Assembly: GCF_004027225.2 (NCBI RefSeq) | Contig: NC_044298.2 | Span: 1,399,583-1,463,582, forward strand | DNA length: 64,000 nt | Reading direction: 5' to 3' | Source: Strigops habroptila | Lineage: Eukaryota > Chordata > Aves > Psittaciformes > Psittacidae | Shown here: piece after piece, positions 22,276 through 32,341 of the stretch | How the letters are laid out: each line of letters opens with the position of its first letter | Position numbering within the stretch: position 1 is the stretch's first letter | Program-made: the position numbers and the translations under genes | The notes under the pieces: model-generated | Told to the model about the DNA's origin: nothing | The model's database searches: none | The model's input: only the letters and a program-made list of their open reading frames with translations

Positions 22276-22592
22276 TGGGCCATTTGAGGAGATGCATGGC
22301 AGGGGAATGAATGGAGATGGGTATAAACTGAAACAAGAGGGGTTCAGATTGGTAAATCTGGCCAAGTCCAGGTTAGGTAAAAGAAAGAAGTTCTTTACTA
22401 TGAGGGTGCTCAGGAGCTGTCACAGGTTGCCCAGAGAAGTGGTAAATGCTCCATCCTTGGCAGTGTTCAAGACCAGGTTGGACAGAGCCTTGGGTGACAT
22501 GGTCTAGTGTGAGGAGTCCCTTCCCATGGCAGGGAGTTGGAACTAGATGATCTTAAGGTCCTTTCCAAACCAAATCATTCCATGATTCTATA
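22276..22592 (+). mobile_element. CR1 LINE 3' fragment, plus orientation
   Basis: Adjoins the previous CR1 in the opposite orientation. The plus strand encodes ORF2 end-like residues ([20 protein letters not shown]) and ends in the CR1 tail GGTCCTTTCCAAACC and CATGATTCTATAAC. The pair therefore has tails pointing outward. Confidence 0.88.
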
Positions 22593-23627
22593 ACAGGAGG
22601 AAAAAATTGCCCATGAAGTGGACCCTCAGCATCATGGTCTGAATTCAGAGTTGATCCTGCTTTAAATAAGAGGTTGATGGCAGACATAAGAAAATGTCAC
22701 AAATACAGAATTAAATCCTCAGCTGATGAAGGTTTGCTTTAACAAGCTTTAAAATCTGTCATTTTCAATCATGTTATCTAAAGTACAGTGTGCAGATCTG
22801 TGATGTTGCCTTAAAGCACAGTTGTTTCTTAATGAGTAGCCAACATGCAGAATCAGTCTTGGTGTATAAAAAGAAAGGATAGTTTTGAGTTGTGTGACAT
22901 CAGAGCTTGCTGAAACACTGGTGGTTTCTAATACTGTAGTGTGGTACCTGTAGAAGATGTTGTACAGCCTTCACAAAGTTCTTTGAATGTATTTGTGCTC
23001 AGACTTCAACAGGTTATATTTAACAAGTGTTTTTTTCCCCTGCAGGGAAATCCCACACATTCATTCATCTCAAATTTTACGGACCATTTATGGCATGGAA
23101 ATCTGAAGTTATTTAATCAGGAAAAAAACCACAGGAATGTAAACAAATTATGCAGGAGAAAGAATGAAGTATTTTTAGCAATCTCTGGGTGTAGCAGCTA
23201 AATCTGATGTGAGTAACCCTCTGTCCTCCCTGGCAGACCTCAGGCTTCTGTTGGTTAGAGGGTGAGAAATGATGTCCAGCACAGACCTCTGCTCCCACAT
23301 ACCTGCCCGGGGGGGGCTGACTTTTAATGGGAATTGAAGTACTCAAAGGTCAAGGTCTAGAACTAATGATGAGTGTATTAACAATGTATCAAGAATGAAG
23401 ATTTTATGTGTAATTTAAAGTGATATTATTACTTGATATTTGAATGTAAGGAGTCTGATAAGGTAAGGTTTGATTCATCCCCTTTATTTGCTCCAATCTT
23501 TTGTGTGGGAAAAGCAGAAACATGCTTGAGATGAGGATTTTGAACTTTTCTTCTATATATAACTGTAGGTAGGTGTTATTGCTGGAAAGTTCCTTGAGAG
23601 GGCAGACCAAAAACTTGATATGAACAA
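22593..23627. other. Intergenic, no gene seen
   Basis: No keratin promoter layout and no recognised coding region between the CR1 copies. Confidence 0.6.
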
Positions 23628-24005
23628 TCATAGAATCATAGAATACTTAGGGTTGGAAAGGACCTTAAGATCATCTAGTTCCAATCCCCTGCCATGGGCA
23701 GAGATGCCTCACACTAAGCCATGTCGCCCAAGGCTCTATCCAACCTGGCCTTGAACGCCGCCAGGGGTGGAGCATTTACCACTTCCCTGGGCAACCTGTT
23801 CCAGTGCCTCACCACCCTCACAGTAAAGAACTTCTTCCTTATATCTAACCTGCACTTCCCCCGTTTAAGTTTAAACTCATTACCCCTTGTCCTATCGCTA
23901 CAATCCCTGATGAAGAGTCCCTCTCTGGCATCCTTTTAGGCCCCCTTCAGATATTGGAAGGCTGCTATGAGGTCTCAATGCGGCCTTCTCCAGCTGAATA
24001 GCCCA
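23628..24005 (-). mobile_element. CR1 LINE 3' fragment
   Basis: Minus orientation with tail ATCATAGAATCATAGAATAC at the left. The sequence is close to that of the CR1 at 21591-22275, so it probably belongs to the same or a sister subfamily, cut shorter at the 5' side. Confidence 0.9.
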
Positions 24006-24940
24006 ACAATGTAAAAGATGTGAATTTAGAAAATGAGCAAAGGATAAGAATTTAAGAGCATTCTATCCTGGTCCTGCACATAGGAGAAGCTCTCTGAAAC
24101 TGGAGAGGGAAAGATAGGGATGTTGTGGAGAATAGGGAATGGAGAGTCTGCACATGGGAAAGTTTTTGAGATGATGAACAATCCCTTTGCACGTTCAAGG
24201 CTTCTTATCAGATCTAAATAAATAGCTACTTTATAGTAAAGATCTGATTCCAGGACTCTAAATGGAGTTACATGATATTAACTTTATAATAGGCACTTTG
24301 CCTATGTAAATCAATAGAAAGCACTTAGGAAGTATTTCGAAACTCTTTCCTTGAGGACTCTTGGAGATTTCCCAGTGAATGACTTTGCCCTGGCTGACCC
24401 TCAGAGAGGCATTTCACATGTTAGAGGTAGTTGGGAGTATAAATCTGATTAAATCAAAACCCAGGCTGTAGGGTAACTGTGCAATGGAATAAAACCAGAC
24501 TTCTAGCATACAGTCTGGGCCCCTGTGATCCTTCCCCTTCCTGCATACTACAGCCACATGGAGCTTTCCAGCACTGCTGCACCTGCCTGTCCTCCTTTAT
24601 AGCATGGCTATTGCCCAAAGGCCTGGGCCACATAGTAGCTGAGTGTATTCACAGCAAAATTACACGTGGCACATATATGTCAGGTAGTTCATGGTTATGT
24701 TGACCAACACAGGTTTTTCACAGAACCTTAGGGAAAGAGAAAGAAAGGATAGACACACCTACATCCAAATGAGCTGGGTTCCTCCATCATGACACTATGA
24801 CAAGCACCTAAATCTTTAGGACAAGTGTGGTGGCAGTAAGCAGTTGTGTAACTTTAGTGGTGGATGGTAGCTATTAGTGTTTGGCTTGCTGATCTGCTAT
24901 TAAATTCACCACTGCTGGAGACCCATTCATGGGGCTAGAC
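24006..24940. other. Intergenic, no gene seen
   Basis: Nothing recognised. Confidence 0.6.
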
Positions 24941-25207
24941 TGTTACAGGGTAACTGATATTCAAAAGACACGAATAACAGCCTCAAGCTGCACCAAGGGA
25001 GGTTTAGTTTGGATATTAGGAACAATTTCTTCACCGAAAGGCATTGGAACAAGCTGCCCAGGGCAGTGGTGGAGTCACCATCCCTGGAAGTGTTCACACA
25101 CTGTGTAGATGAGGCCCTCAGTGACATAGGTTAGTGGCAGCCTTGGCAGTGCTGGGAGGACGGTGGCACATGATGAGGTTTTCCAAGCTGGTTGATTCTA
25201 TGATTCT
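24941..25207 (+). mobile_element. CR1 LINE 3' fragment, older subfamily
   Basis: Plus orientation: GGTTTAGTTTGGATATTAGG, AACAATTTCTTCACCGAAAG, then TGCCCAGGGCAGTGGTGGAG and the tail GATTCTATGATTCTGAG. Differs in sequence from the copies at 21591 and 23628, so a different subfamily. Confidence 0.88.
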
Positions 25208-25978
25208 GAGCTGAGCAAGCTGAGCAAACTGAGCATAGTGCATACTGCACTGCTGAAGGGAGGCAAGATGTCTAGCTTCCACTCTCTTGGGATTTGTCCC
25301 CTGAACTTTAAAACAAAACATTGGGGTGACTTGTTTAAATATAAAAAAAAAAAAAGAAAAAAAGAACGGTTTATGAAAAAATGCAAAATAATGATCTCAC
25401 CTGAGAAATGAAGCTTGCAGTCCTCATACATGTATTTCTAAATTGGAGGTGTTGCTCAACAAACACCTGGGATGTCTAAATCTGAAGACAGAGACTTAGT
25501 TTCACAATGCTCTGCATGTGTACAAATATAATTAATGTTTATGAAGCATTTTGAAAACTATATTTGTTATTATTACTGAAAGGATCATATAGGAGCCACC
25601 TGAAGTTGAGTTTGATTCATGGAAAAAGAAGTGGCAGGTTTAATTTGCAGACTCCAAGAACTTGAGTAGATTAATATAGAGAAAATACCCTGGGGGATGG
25701 GGAAGGCTGTTGGAAACCATCCCCTGAGAATTACAATGAGGAAAAGGTCTAATGCTCAGCCTAATAACTCATTAGTTCTAACTATTACTGCATGTTGGCC
25801 AATATATATACATATATATTCTTTGTGCTATGAAGTTGCATGTATTCATATTACAGATCCTTTTTGCAGCAATTCTCCCAATGAAATGACCCAGAGAAAC
25901 GGTTATAGTGCCCTGCTGCTGCCTGTACATACTTGGTCAATGATTTTTTTTTCTATTTTGGAGGAATAGCCTTGTGAA
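25208..25978. other. Intergenic, no gene seen
   Basis: Holds an A-rich run near 25344-25365 and a short TA/CA-type simple repeat near 25802-25820. No gene seen. Confidence 0.55.
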
Positions 25979-26130
25979 TAGAATCAGAGAATCAACTAGG
26001 TTGAAAAAGACCTTTCAGATCACCAAGTCCAACCATTACCCCAGCGTTGCCAAGTCCACCACTGAACCATGTCACTAAGGGCCTCATCTACATGTTTGCT
26101 TGAAATAGGCTGGGAAATTCCCTCTAATAC
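25979..26130 (-). mobile_element. CR1 LINE 3' fragment
   Basis: Minus orientation: AATAGAATCAGAGAATCAAC at the left, then AAAAGACCTTTCAGATCACC and CCAAGTCCACCACTGAACCA, typical of an older CR1 type. Confidence 0.85.
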
Positions 26131-26990
26131 TTCAATTAATTAAAATCTCTTCATCTTTGGGAGCCTGGGAAGGAGTGGGGAGGTGGTTTCATGGTGCTCC
26201 GTGCTGCTGCAGTCTGCCAACTTTCTGTGGCCTGCTTCAGAGGTGGACTGGCCCACCACTGTGCAGGGTGAAGCACCCTCCAGAGCCAGCAGCATCTTTC
26301 TGCTCTGCAGTTTGGCTGAGGTCTTAAAACATGCAAAAGCTTATAAATATTGAGCGGTGACTTAGTTAATGCTGGTGTGAGTGCTGAGCCTCAGGAAGGT
26401 GACACCACCACTTAGAGTGGCACTCACAAAGGTTCAAAAATAAAATGTAGAGCAAAAGGAAACCCCAGAAGTACATGCTGCATGGCAATATTTAATGGGA
26501 ATGAGAAGCTGAATATACATGTGCAAAATGAGATGGATAGGATATAATCAGAAGAGTTCCAGGACTTCATGAGGGTCTACAATGAATCTCCAGTTCCCTA
26601 ATTTTACATAGCATGTTCTTCTTTGCTCAGATATTTTACAAAGATATCTGCTATTACAATTGTTTGAAGTTCGAATTTGGTTTTGCCCGGCTTACATCAA
26701 AGGAGGTAAAGTCAGAAAAATAAGCTGGAAAACCATTACATCATAGCTCTAAGCAGAAATAAAGCACAAGACAGACTTGCAAAATGCCTAATCTTAAGAA
26801 ATGCCAAGTAGAGCTGATTTTTTTTTTCTTTTTAAATTGTAAATACTGGTGCCACAAAATATACAAATGAATATGAATTTTGATAAAATCGATTTTGGAA
26901 CCCAAGATTTTCAGTCATCTAATTTTGAAATATTTGGTGGTTTTTATTTCAAGAGGAATTGATATTAGAAAGTCAATGTTGGCATAAAAA
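26131..26990. other. Intergenic / possible 3' flank of the next gene
   Basis: AT-rich with a T run near 27067-27081 just beyond. A minus-strand AATAAA (complement of 26997-27002) could be the 3' end of the gene at 27310-27684. No other gene seen. Confidence 0.5.
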
Positions 26991-27309
26991 CTTGAATTTA
27001 TTGAGATACATTTTTATCAAACCAAAAATATTTTTTATTTTTTAAAAATCTTGTTTCTTGGAGAATTCTTTTTTTTTTTTTTCTTTCATTCTGATTTTGA
27101 ATAAGATCAATAATGAAATTTCAGTTTCTTGAAGTTTGGAAATTCAAGTCCTCATGCAGGTCTAGTTCCAGGAAGCCAATGCTTTACTGACTCCACTGGG
27201 AACTGTAGGAGCTCAGCACTTCTATAATCCATTATCCATAAACTTAGTCACGATCTGTCTTACTGTTCAGTACTGCTTTTCACTTAATCCACAGATATCC
27301 ATGCTGGGT

Positions 27310-27684
27310 TTAGGTTGGCCTGTAAGTTCTATAACAAAAGGGTATGGACAAGTGAGGAAAAGAACGGTTAAAATTTCCTGTATCATAAAATGATAATCTT
27401 GAGTTACATGCTGTCCCAGAACCACACATACCCCTAAACCCATGAGATCCCCTGGAACCAAGCAAGTTTCTGACATTGAACAAGGCAGTAGATCCCACTA
27501 GGGTTTGCTGAGGAAAAGTGGTGAGAGTTGGGCCAGGATATATCACAGAATATGGTGGCAGGTCAGGCTCCACTATGTCCATTACTGTGTTGGGGTATTT
27601 TATGACACAGGTCTCATTGGAGGTGAGGGCAAATGGCTCAGGGCATATCAACCCAGGTGGCAGGCAGCACTCGTAGGGAGACAT
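27310..27684 (-). CDS. Highly divergent corneous beta protein, 124 aa
   Basis: Belongs to the CBP family by layout and by a degenerate core. The head MSPYECCLPPGLICPEP is followed by FALTSNETCVIKYPNT (compare [13 protein letters not shown]), then PPYSVIYPGPTLTTFPQQTLVGS, which keeps the YPGP-LTTFPQQ signature but has lost the VVV run. The tail has LGSRGSHGFRGMCGSG and a Phe/Tyr/Arg-rich end without Gly-Tyr repeats. The ATG at 27684 lies 15 nt after the acceptor TGTTTCAG (exon 2 starts at 27699); an in-frame ATG at 27708 is in the intron. The 1.6-kb intron runs to a promoter at 29394. I do not recognise a named orthologue. An open frame of this length with correct splice and TATA spacing argues for a live gene, but a weakly constrained one. 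Confidence 0.78.
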   Translation of the reverse strand: MSPYECCLPPGLICPEPFALTSNETCVIKYPNTVMDIVEPDLPPYSVIYPGPTLTTFPQQTLVGSTALFNVRNLLGSRGSHGFRGMCGSGTACNSRLSFYDTGNFNRSFPHLSIPFCYRTYRPT

Positions 27685-29326
27685 GGGACAGATCCAGACC
27701 TGAAACACACGAAGAGGAGAGAAGAAAAGGCAGTTGTTAGTCTAGCAAGAAGTTTATGTATAAGGCGTCAAGATTTTGGGAAGACAAGATTGCATGCTGG
27801 ATGCCATGATTGATGGCAAAAGGGGACATTGCAAAGTTCATGTGGTAGTTACGTGTTTGTCCAGTTTCCTTTTTCCACTCAGTAAACCTCCTTGCTAAAC
27901 AACCCATTTTGAACGTCATTGTTTCAATATATGATGATATTTTCTAGATCACCACTGTTTTCATCCTAAACACTCTTCTGCTATTGCTTGTCTTCTTTTC
28001 TTCTGTCACTCCTTCTATTGCCAATTCAAACCCTACTGAAAACCATAACCCAAACTCAACTCCACATTTTAAATTTCAATTTTAGTCCTCACTGCCCTGG
28101 CAAACCAAAACATGGGGGGAGAAGCCAGTTGCCTCATCTCACCTGATTAGAAATGGAGCAGTATGATCTGGGATGGAGATCCACCCATCTTTCATTAGAC
28201 TCATTATATACCATCTGGATTACAGTATCTTATACTTGAAACCACACAGCTCTTTAAAACTGTACCTGATATCAAGGCCAGATTTTCCTAGGTATCGTAT
28301 AATTACAGATTAACAAGATGTTCTTGCCCTGAATTGTGCCCACACTTATGAGGCACAATTCAGTGGCAAACAGAGTGAGGGAGAAGTGATAATTTTCTTC
28401 ACTTTATCTTTGTGAAACTAATGTAGAAGAGATTAAGGGCCGGCATAAAGGGTGGTCCTGAACTGATTTCCCAAATGAGTCCCCACAATTACCCCAGGAG
28501 TCTGTGGGAGAGATAAAATTCAGGGGTGATTTCATGTGTCTCCATCTAAACATCTTGTTTCAGCACACACCATAGTTGCCTTCTCCAATCCTGAGGGCTG
28601 CATCTTCAGCTTTTTCCAATTGACCTTATGCCTTTGACTTGAAGTTAGGAAAAAGGCAACAACAATACTTTACCAGCTAAAGAGCTGGATCTGAAATGGC
28701 TGGTTCTGCCTTTGAAGAAAGAATTCCTGCTACAGATCAGTCTAAGGATAGGGATCCTTCAGCTCATCCTAGTATCCCTGAGAAGGGGTGAAAAGGAGCA
28801 CTTCTATGTTCCTTCTAGATTTAAAATTCAACACTATAAATATATTTTAAACAAAACCAGTAGAAAAGTGGCTTTTTAGTCAGAAAAAAACAAGTTCCAG
28901 GCTTTGTAGGATTTGGAAATTATTTAGGACAAGTTCTCCAGCTGTTAAAAGAAGCTTCCTTGGAGACAGCTGAGGGTGAGAAGAGCATTAAAAATTACAT
29001 ATCTTCAATGATATATTTTTTCAATGATAACTTCTTTAATGAAATCTAGCCATTATAATATGAAAAGGATGCTTGCAAGTCTGAAATTGAGACTCTTTAG
29101 AGTTCTGAGGGTGTTCCATATGCTATATGTGGTTTAAATGAACTGCTGTCCTGAACGCTAACGTAGTTTGCAAATGCCATCTTTCACCTCTGAAGTGTAA
29201 AATTTAGCACTAAAGGACAACAAAAAGGTTATTTCTGGCAGAATACCCCCTTACCATTTCCTAAGTTTCACCTGTCATTGGATAATATGTAGATAGCAGT
29301 AAGTAATTGATTCAAAATTGACTTAC

Positions 29327-29394
29327 CTGGATCACCAAGGAGAAGAGTTTAAGAAAAGTGATTAGAAGAGTTCTATGTAGCAAATGCTTTTATA
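29327..29394 (-). promoter_or_regulatory. TATA box and non-coding exon 1 of the divergent CBP
   Basis: Minus-strand TATAAAA at 29394-29388 and a donor (CCAG|GTAAGT) ending exon 1 at 29327, again 67 nt. The exon-1 end resembles that of the feather genes (CTTCTCCTTGGTGA followed by a few bases and GTAAG). Confidence 0.8.
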
Positions 29395-29399
29395 CTCGC

Positions 29400-31619
29400 A
29401 GTCAAACGTATATTTGACGTAAACGTATAAACGTAGTATTGCCTGGAGGATGTGACACCCTTTTTGCATGAAGTCTTAATTAGTTGCAAAACAAACTTTG
29501 CTGCATGCATAACTCCTGCAAGTAATGAAACTGTTTTGCTCGCTGTGTTTGTTACCTATTGGACCTTCACATTGTGTGCTAAATACACCCTGCAGGCAGG
29601 ATTCACTTCAACATTTCATGGGTCAAAAAGAACTTGATATACTTCACTAACCACATTTCAGTTAGATCATGTGTTGATCAAGCATTGTTTTATTTACATT
29701 TTCTTTTTTTTATCCCTTCAAGGGGTTCAAGGGAGCACCAGTAGCACCATTTGCTGATAGGAAACAGGATTTTATTTTCATTTTCTAAACCTGACACGTT
29801 GTCTGGTGTGGAAGAGAAGAGACTATTCCTCTGAAATACCTTACAGGCCATTAAACTTAGCAGTATACAGCTATTATTCTTGGGGAATATTTATGAATGA
29901 GGAGAACAACTCAATAAATTCATAGCCAAGAATGAGGCTGATCATCTCTGAATAGGATTGATTCCAAGGCAGAGTGAGCTCTGTATCTAATATTCACTTT
30001 AGTTTTTACAAATAATACTTGCATCGTATTTCAGTGGAGCATTTGGATTTGTTTCAGATCTCTTTGCAGGGTTTGACCATGTTGCAATTGAAGGCAGGTA
30101 GAAACCACCCACGTCTTCTTGCCACTGACTCAAAGTGAAGTCAGGGTGCATCACAGAGCTGCCTTCCTGCTTTTCTTTCTTTTTTCATTTTCTATTCCCC
30201 CCAGCTTTTTGACCAGGTTCAAAAGGGCATTTTTACAGGGAAGGTTGCAATGGGCTGTACTCTGAAACTGGTGTTTCCATCTAAGCTGTTTTAATGTGAT
30301 AGTACTAAAGGAAAGACTGGCAGTGGGGGCAGGGGGAAACACATGAGAAATAGCTCTGTCCTGTTGAGAACCTAATTTAACACAAAAGAGAGACATAACT
30401 TTAATGTCAGACTACTAAAGAATTATAGGAAATGGGGGCTGTCAGTTTGCCAAGATTTTTATGAACAAGCCAGCCATGTGGATTTAAAAATGGGTTTATA
30501 AACTCTAGAAAGAAGAAATCAATATGACAGAAATATTATGTTAAAGGAGGAGAGGGAAATCAGGATTCACATGGAAGCAACTTTCAAAAAAGCCAACAGT
30601 CAGTGCATCTAGGATCTTTCCGGAATAACAGTCACTCAACATGTCAGCTTGTAAATCAGAAAGAGGTTTTTTAATACATAAAAGGTATTCTTAATAAAAA
30701 TCTTATTGTAATAACAGGGACAGGGATCACTTGCATATTTTGGGACACACTTAAGTACAGTACAACTTGCTGTGTTGCATACCTGATGCACAATGCTTTA
30801 TCTGCATGAATTAATGGGAATCAGCCTGAAATCTTTTCTTCTGTTCACAAGTTCCTGTAAGCGCATTTGCCTTAGGACCCTGGCTAACATCTCAAGCTAC
30901 AGACAATTTATAATATGAAGGAAAAATTTAAGTGAATAATAATTATGAACAAAGGAAACTTTCCTCCCAGTTTGCAAGGCAAGGAAGGGGGGCATGTCGC
31001 CTTCCTAGCACCACTCAGCTGCCCTCAACTTTAAATATAAATCTTGTGAAAGAGAAATAATAGTTTTGATAATCTTTGCCACGAGGTTTCAGGGCCTGAT
31101 GGTTGCTTTAAGACAGGGAAGTGGGGCTAAACCACTTTTTGGGACTGGAATAACTAAGAAAAGTGAGCCAGCTGAGAGGACATCAGTGAGGATTTCCCTG
31201 TTCAGGGTGAAGGATGGTATTCCCACTTAATCCTGACACATGGGGATCCCTAAAGGCTCCTCCTTTAAGGGACAGAGGTGAACCAGCTGCTCTGGAGAGG
31301 TTAAAGCTCTAAGGCTGAAACACAGTATTTTACTAACACTTCACAACCCTTCAGAATGAGTCAAGGCTGGCACAAATTTGCGTGATGTAGTATATTTATT
31401 TGTGGCTGATTTTCCCATGCTTTTTTCCCTTTTCCCCTCTCTTTGCTCCATCCTAGTTAGAAAAATTCATGCTCAGGATAGCCACCTGCTAGATACGTTG
31501 TGCTCCTGCCTGTGCATTCCCATGCCTTCAGTTCTTGTGAGGATTATTTAAGCATTTACACTGATTTGTCTGAAATATTTCAAAATCAAATCTATCTCCT
31601 TAGAGCTATGGGAGGAAAA
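29400..31619. other. Intergenic, no gene seen
   Basis: Immediately upstream of the divergent CBP, 29434-29540 resembles the upstream flank of the keratinocyte-like gene near 17845-17950 (TTGCCTGGAGGA, GACACCCTTT, TTAATTA), so the two genes share ancestry beyond the TATA box. The rest holds nothing recognised. Confidence 0.6.
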
Positions 31620-31716
31620 AAATCATAGAATCATAGAATAGTAAGGGTTGGAAAAGACCTTAAGATCATCTAGTTTCAACCCCCCTGCCATGGGCAGGGA
31701 CACCTTGCACTAAAAA
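31620..31716 (-). mobile_element. CR1 LINE 3' end fused to an HTRA1 retrocopy
   Basis: About 95 bp of CR1 3' end in minus orientation: AATCATAGAATCATAGAATA, GGTTGGAAAAGACC, CCCCTGCCATGGGCAGGGAC. It lies directly downstream, in the same orientation, of the HTRA1-derived sequence, separated only by short A/T-rich runs at 31714-31735. Confidence 0.88.
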
Positions 31717-31739
31717 AGTGAAAAAAAAAACAAACCCAG

Positions 31740-32341
31740 GAATCTCCCTCTTCGAATAAGGAAGTTTGCGAAACAATTCAATGTGAACCACAGCAGGAGC
31801 TATCTTCTCCACCACATCTGCAATAAAGTTGTATTTGTGCCGCAGGCTATTAGGGTGTTCTTGGCCCTGCCCGCATGCTCCGCGCCGGATGGCGATGATA
31901 GGCGGCTGGCGGAGGATCTCTGCGCGGCGGCTGGCAGCCCGCAGCTGGCACTGGCTGGCGTAGGTAACAGCATCGCTATTACAGGCGGGCTCGGTGCTGG
32001 AACACCAACAGCGCCCGGCCGCCGCCCGCTTGCGCACGGTGGCCGAGGCGGGGACACCGGCGCCGGGCGGCACCACGCACTGGAGCCCCTCACGAGGGGA
32101 GGGTCGCCGCCGCCGCCGCCGCCGGCGGGCTATCCCTCCTCCGCTCCGCAGGCGCGGCAGCAGCCGCAGCCGCCCAGCACCTCACCGCCGGGGCAGGAGG
32201 CGGGCAGCGGAGGGCAGCGCGACCGATCGCAGCGCTCCGGGCAGGCGGCCTGCGGCGCGGCGGCGGCCAGGGGCAGCGGCCCCACCAGCAGCAACAGCAG
32301 CGGCAGCAGCAGGGTCCAGCCCCGCAGCGGCATGGCGGCGG
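31740..32341 (-). pseudogene. HTRA1: Processed, 3'-truncated HTRA1 retrocopy
   Basis: HTRA1 is a secreted serine protease with an IGFBP-like/Kazal-like N-terminus. On the minus strand, from the ATG at 32333: signal peptide ([18 protein letters not shown]), IGFBP-type Cys-rich start ([28 protein letters not shown]), then in another frame [17 protein letters not shown], the Kazal-like [29 protein letters not shown] and [19 protein letters not shown], ending at SKREIP. The catalytic domain proper (His, Asp, Ser) and the PDZ domain are absent. The frame is broken between the IGFBP and Kazal parts. The Kazal and protease-linker parts, which I recall lie in different exons of the parent gene, are joined without an intron, so this is a copy of spliced mRNA. 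The high GC content stops sharply at about 32341. HTRA1 fits better than HTRA3 at the RGACGQGQE and FRKLP positions. Confidence 0.9.
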
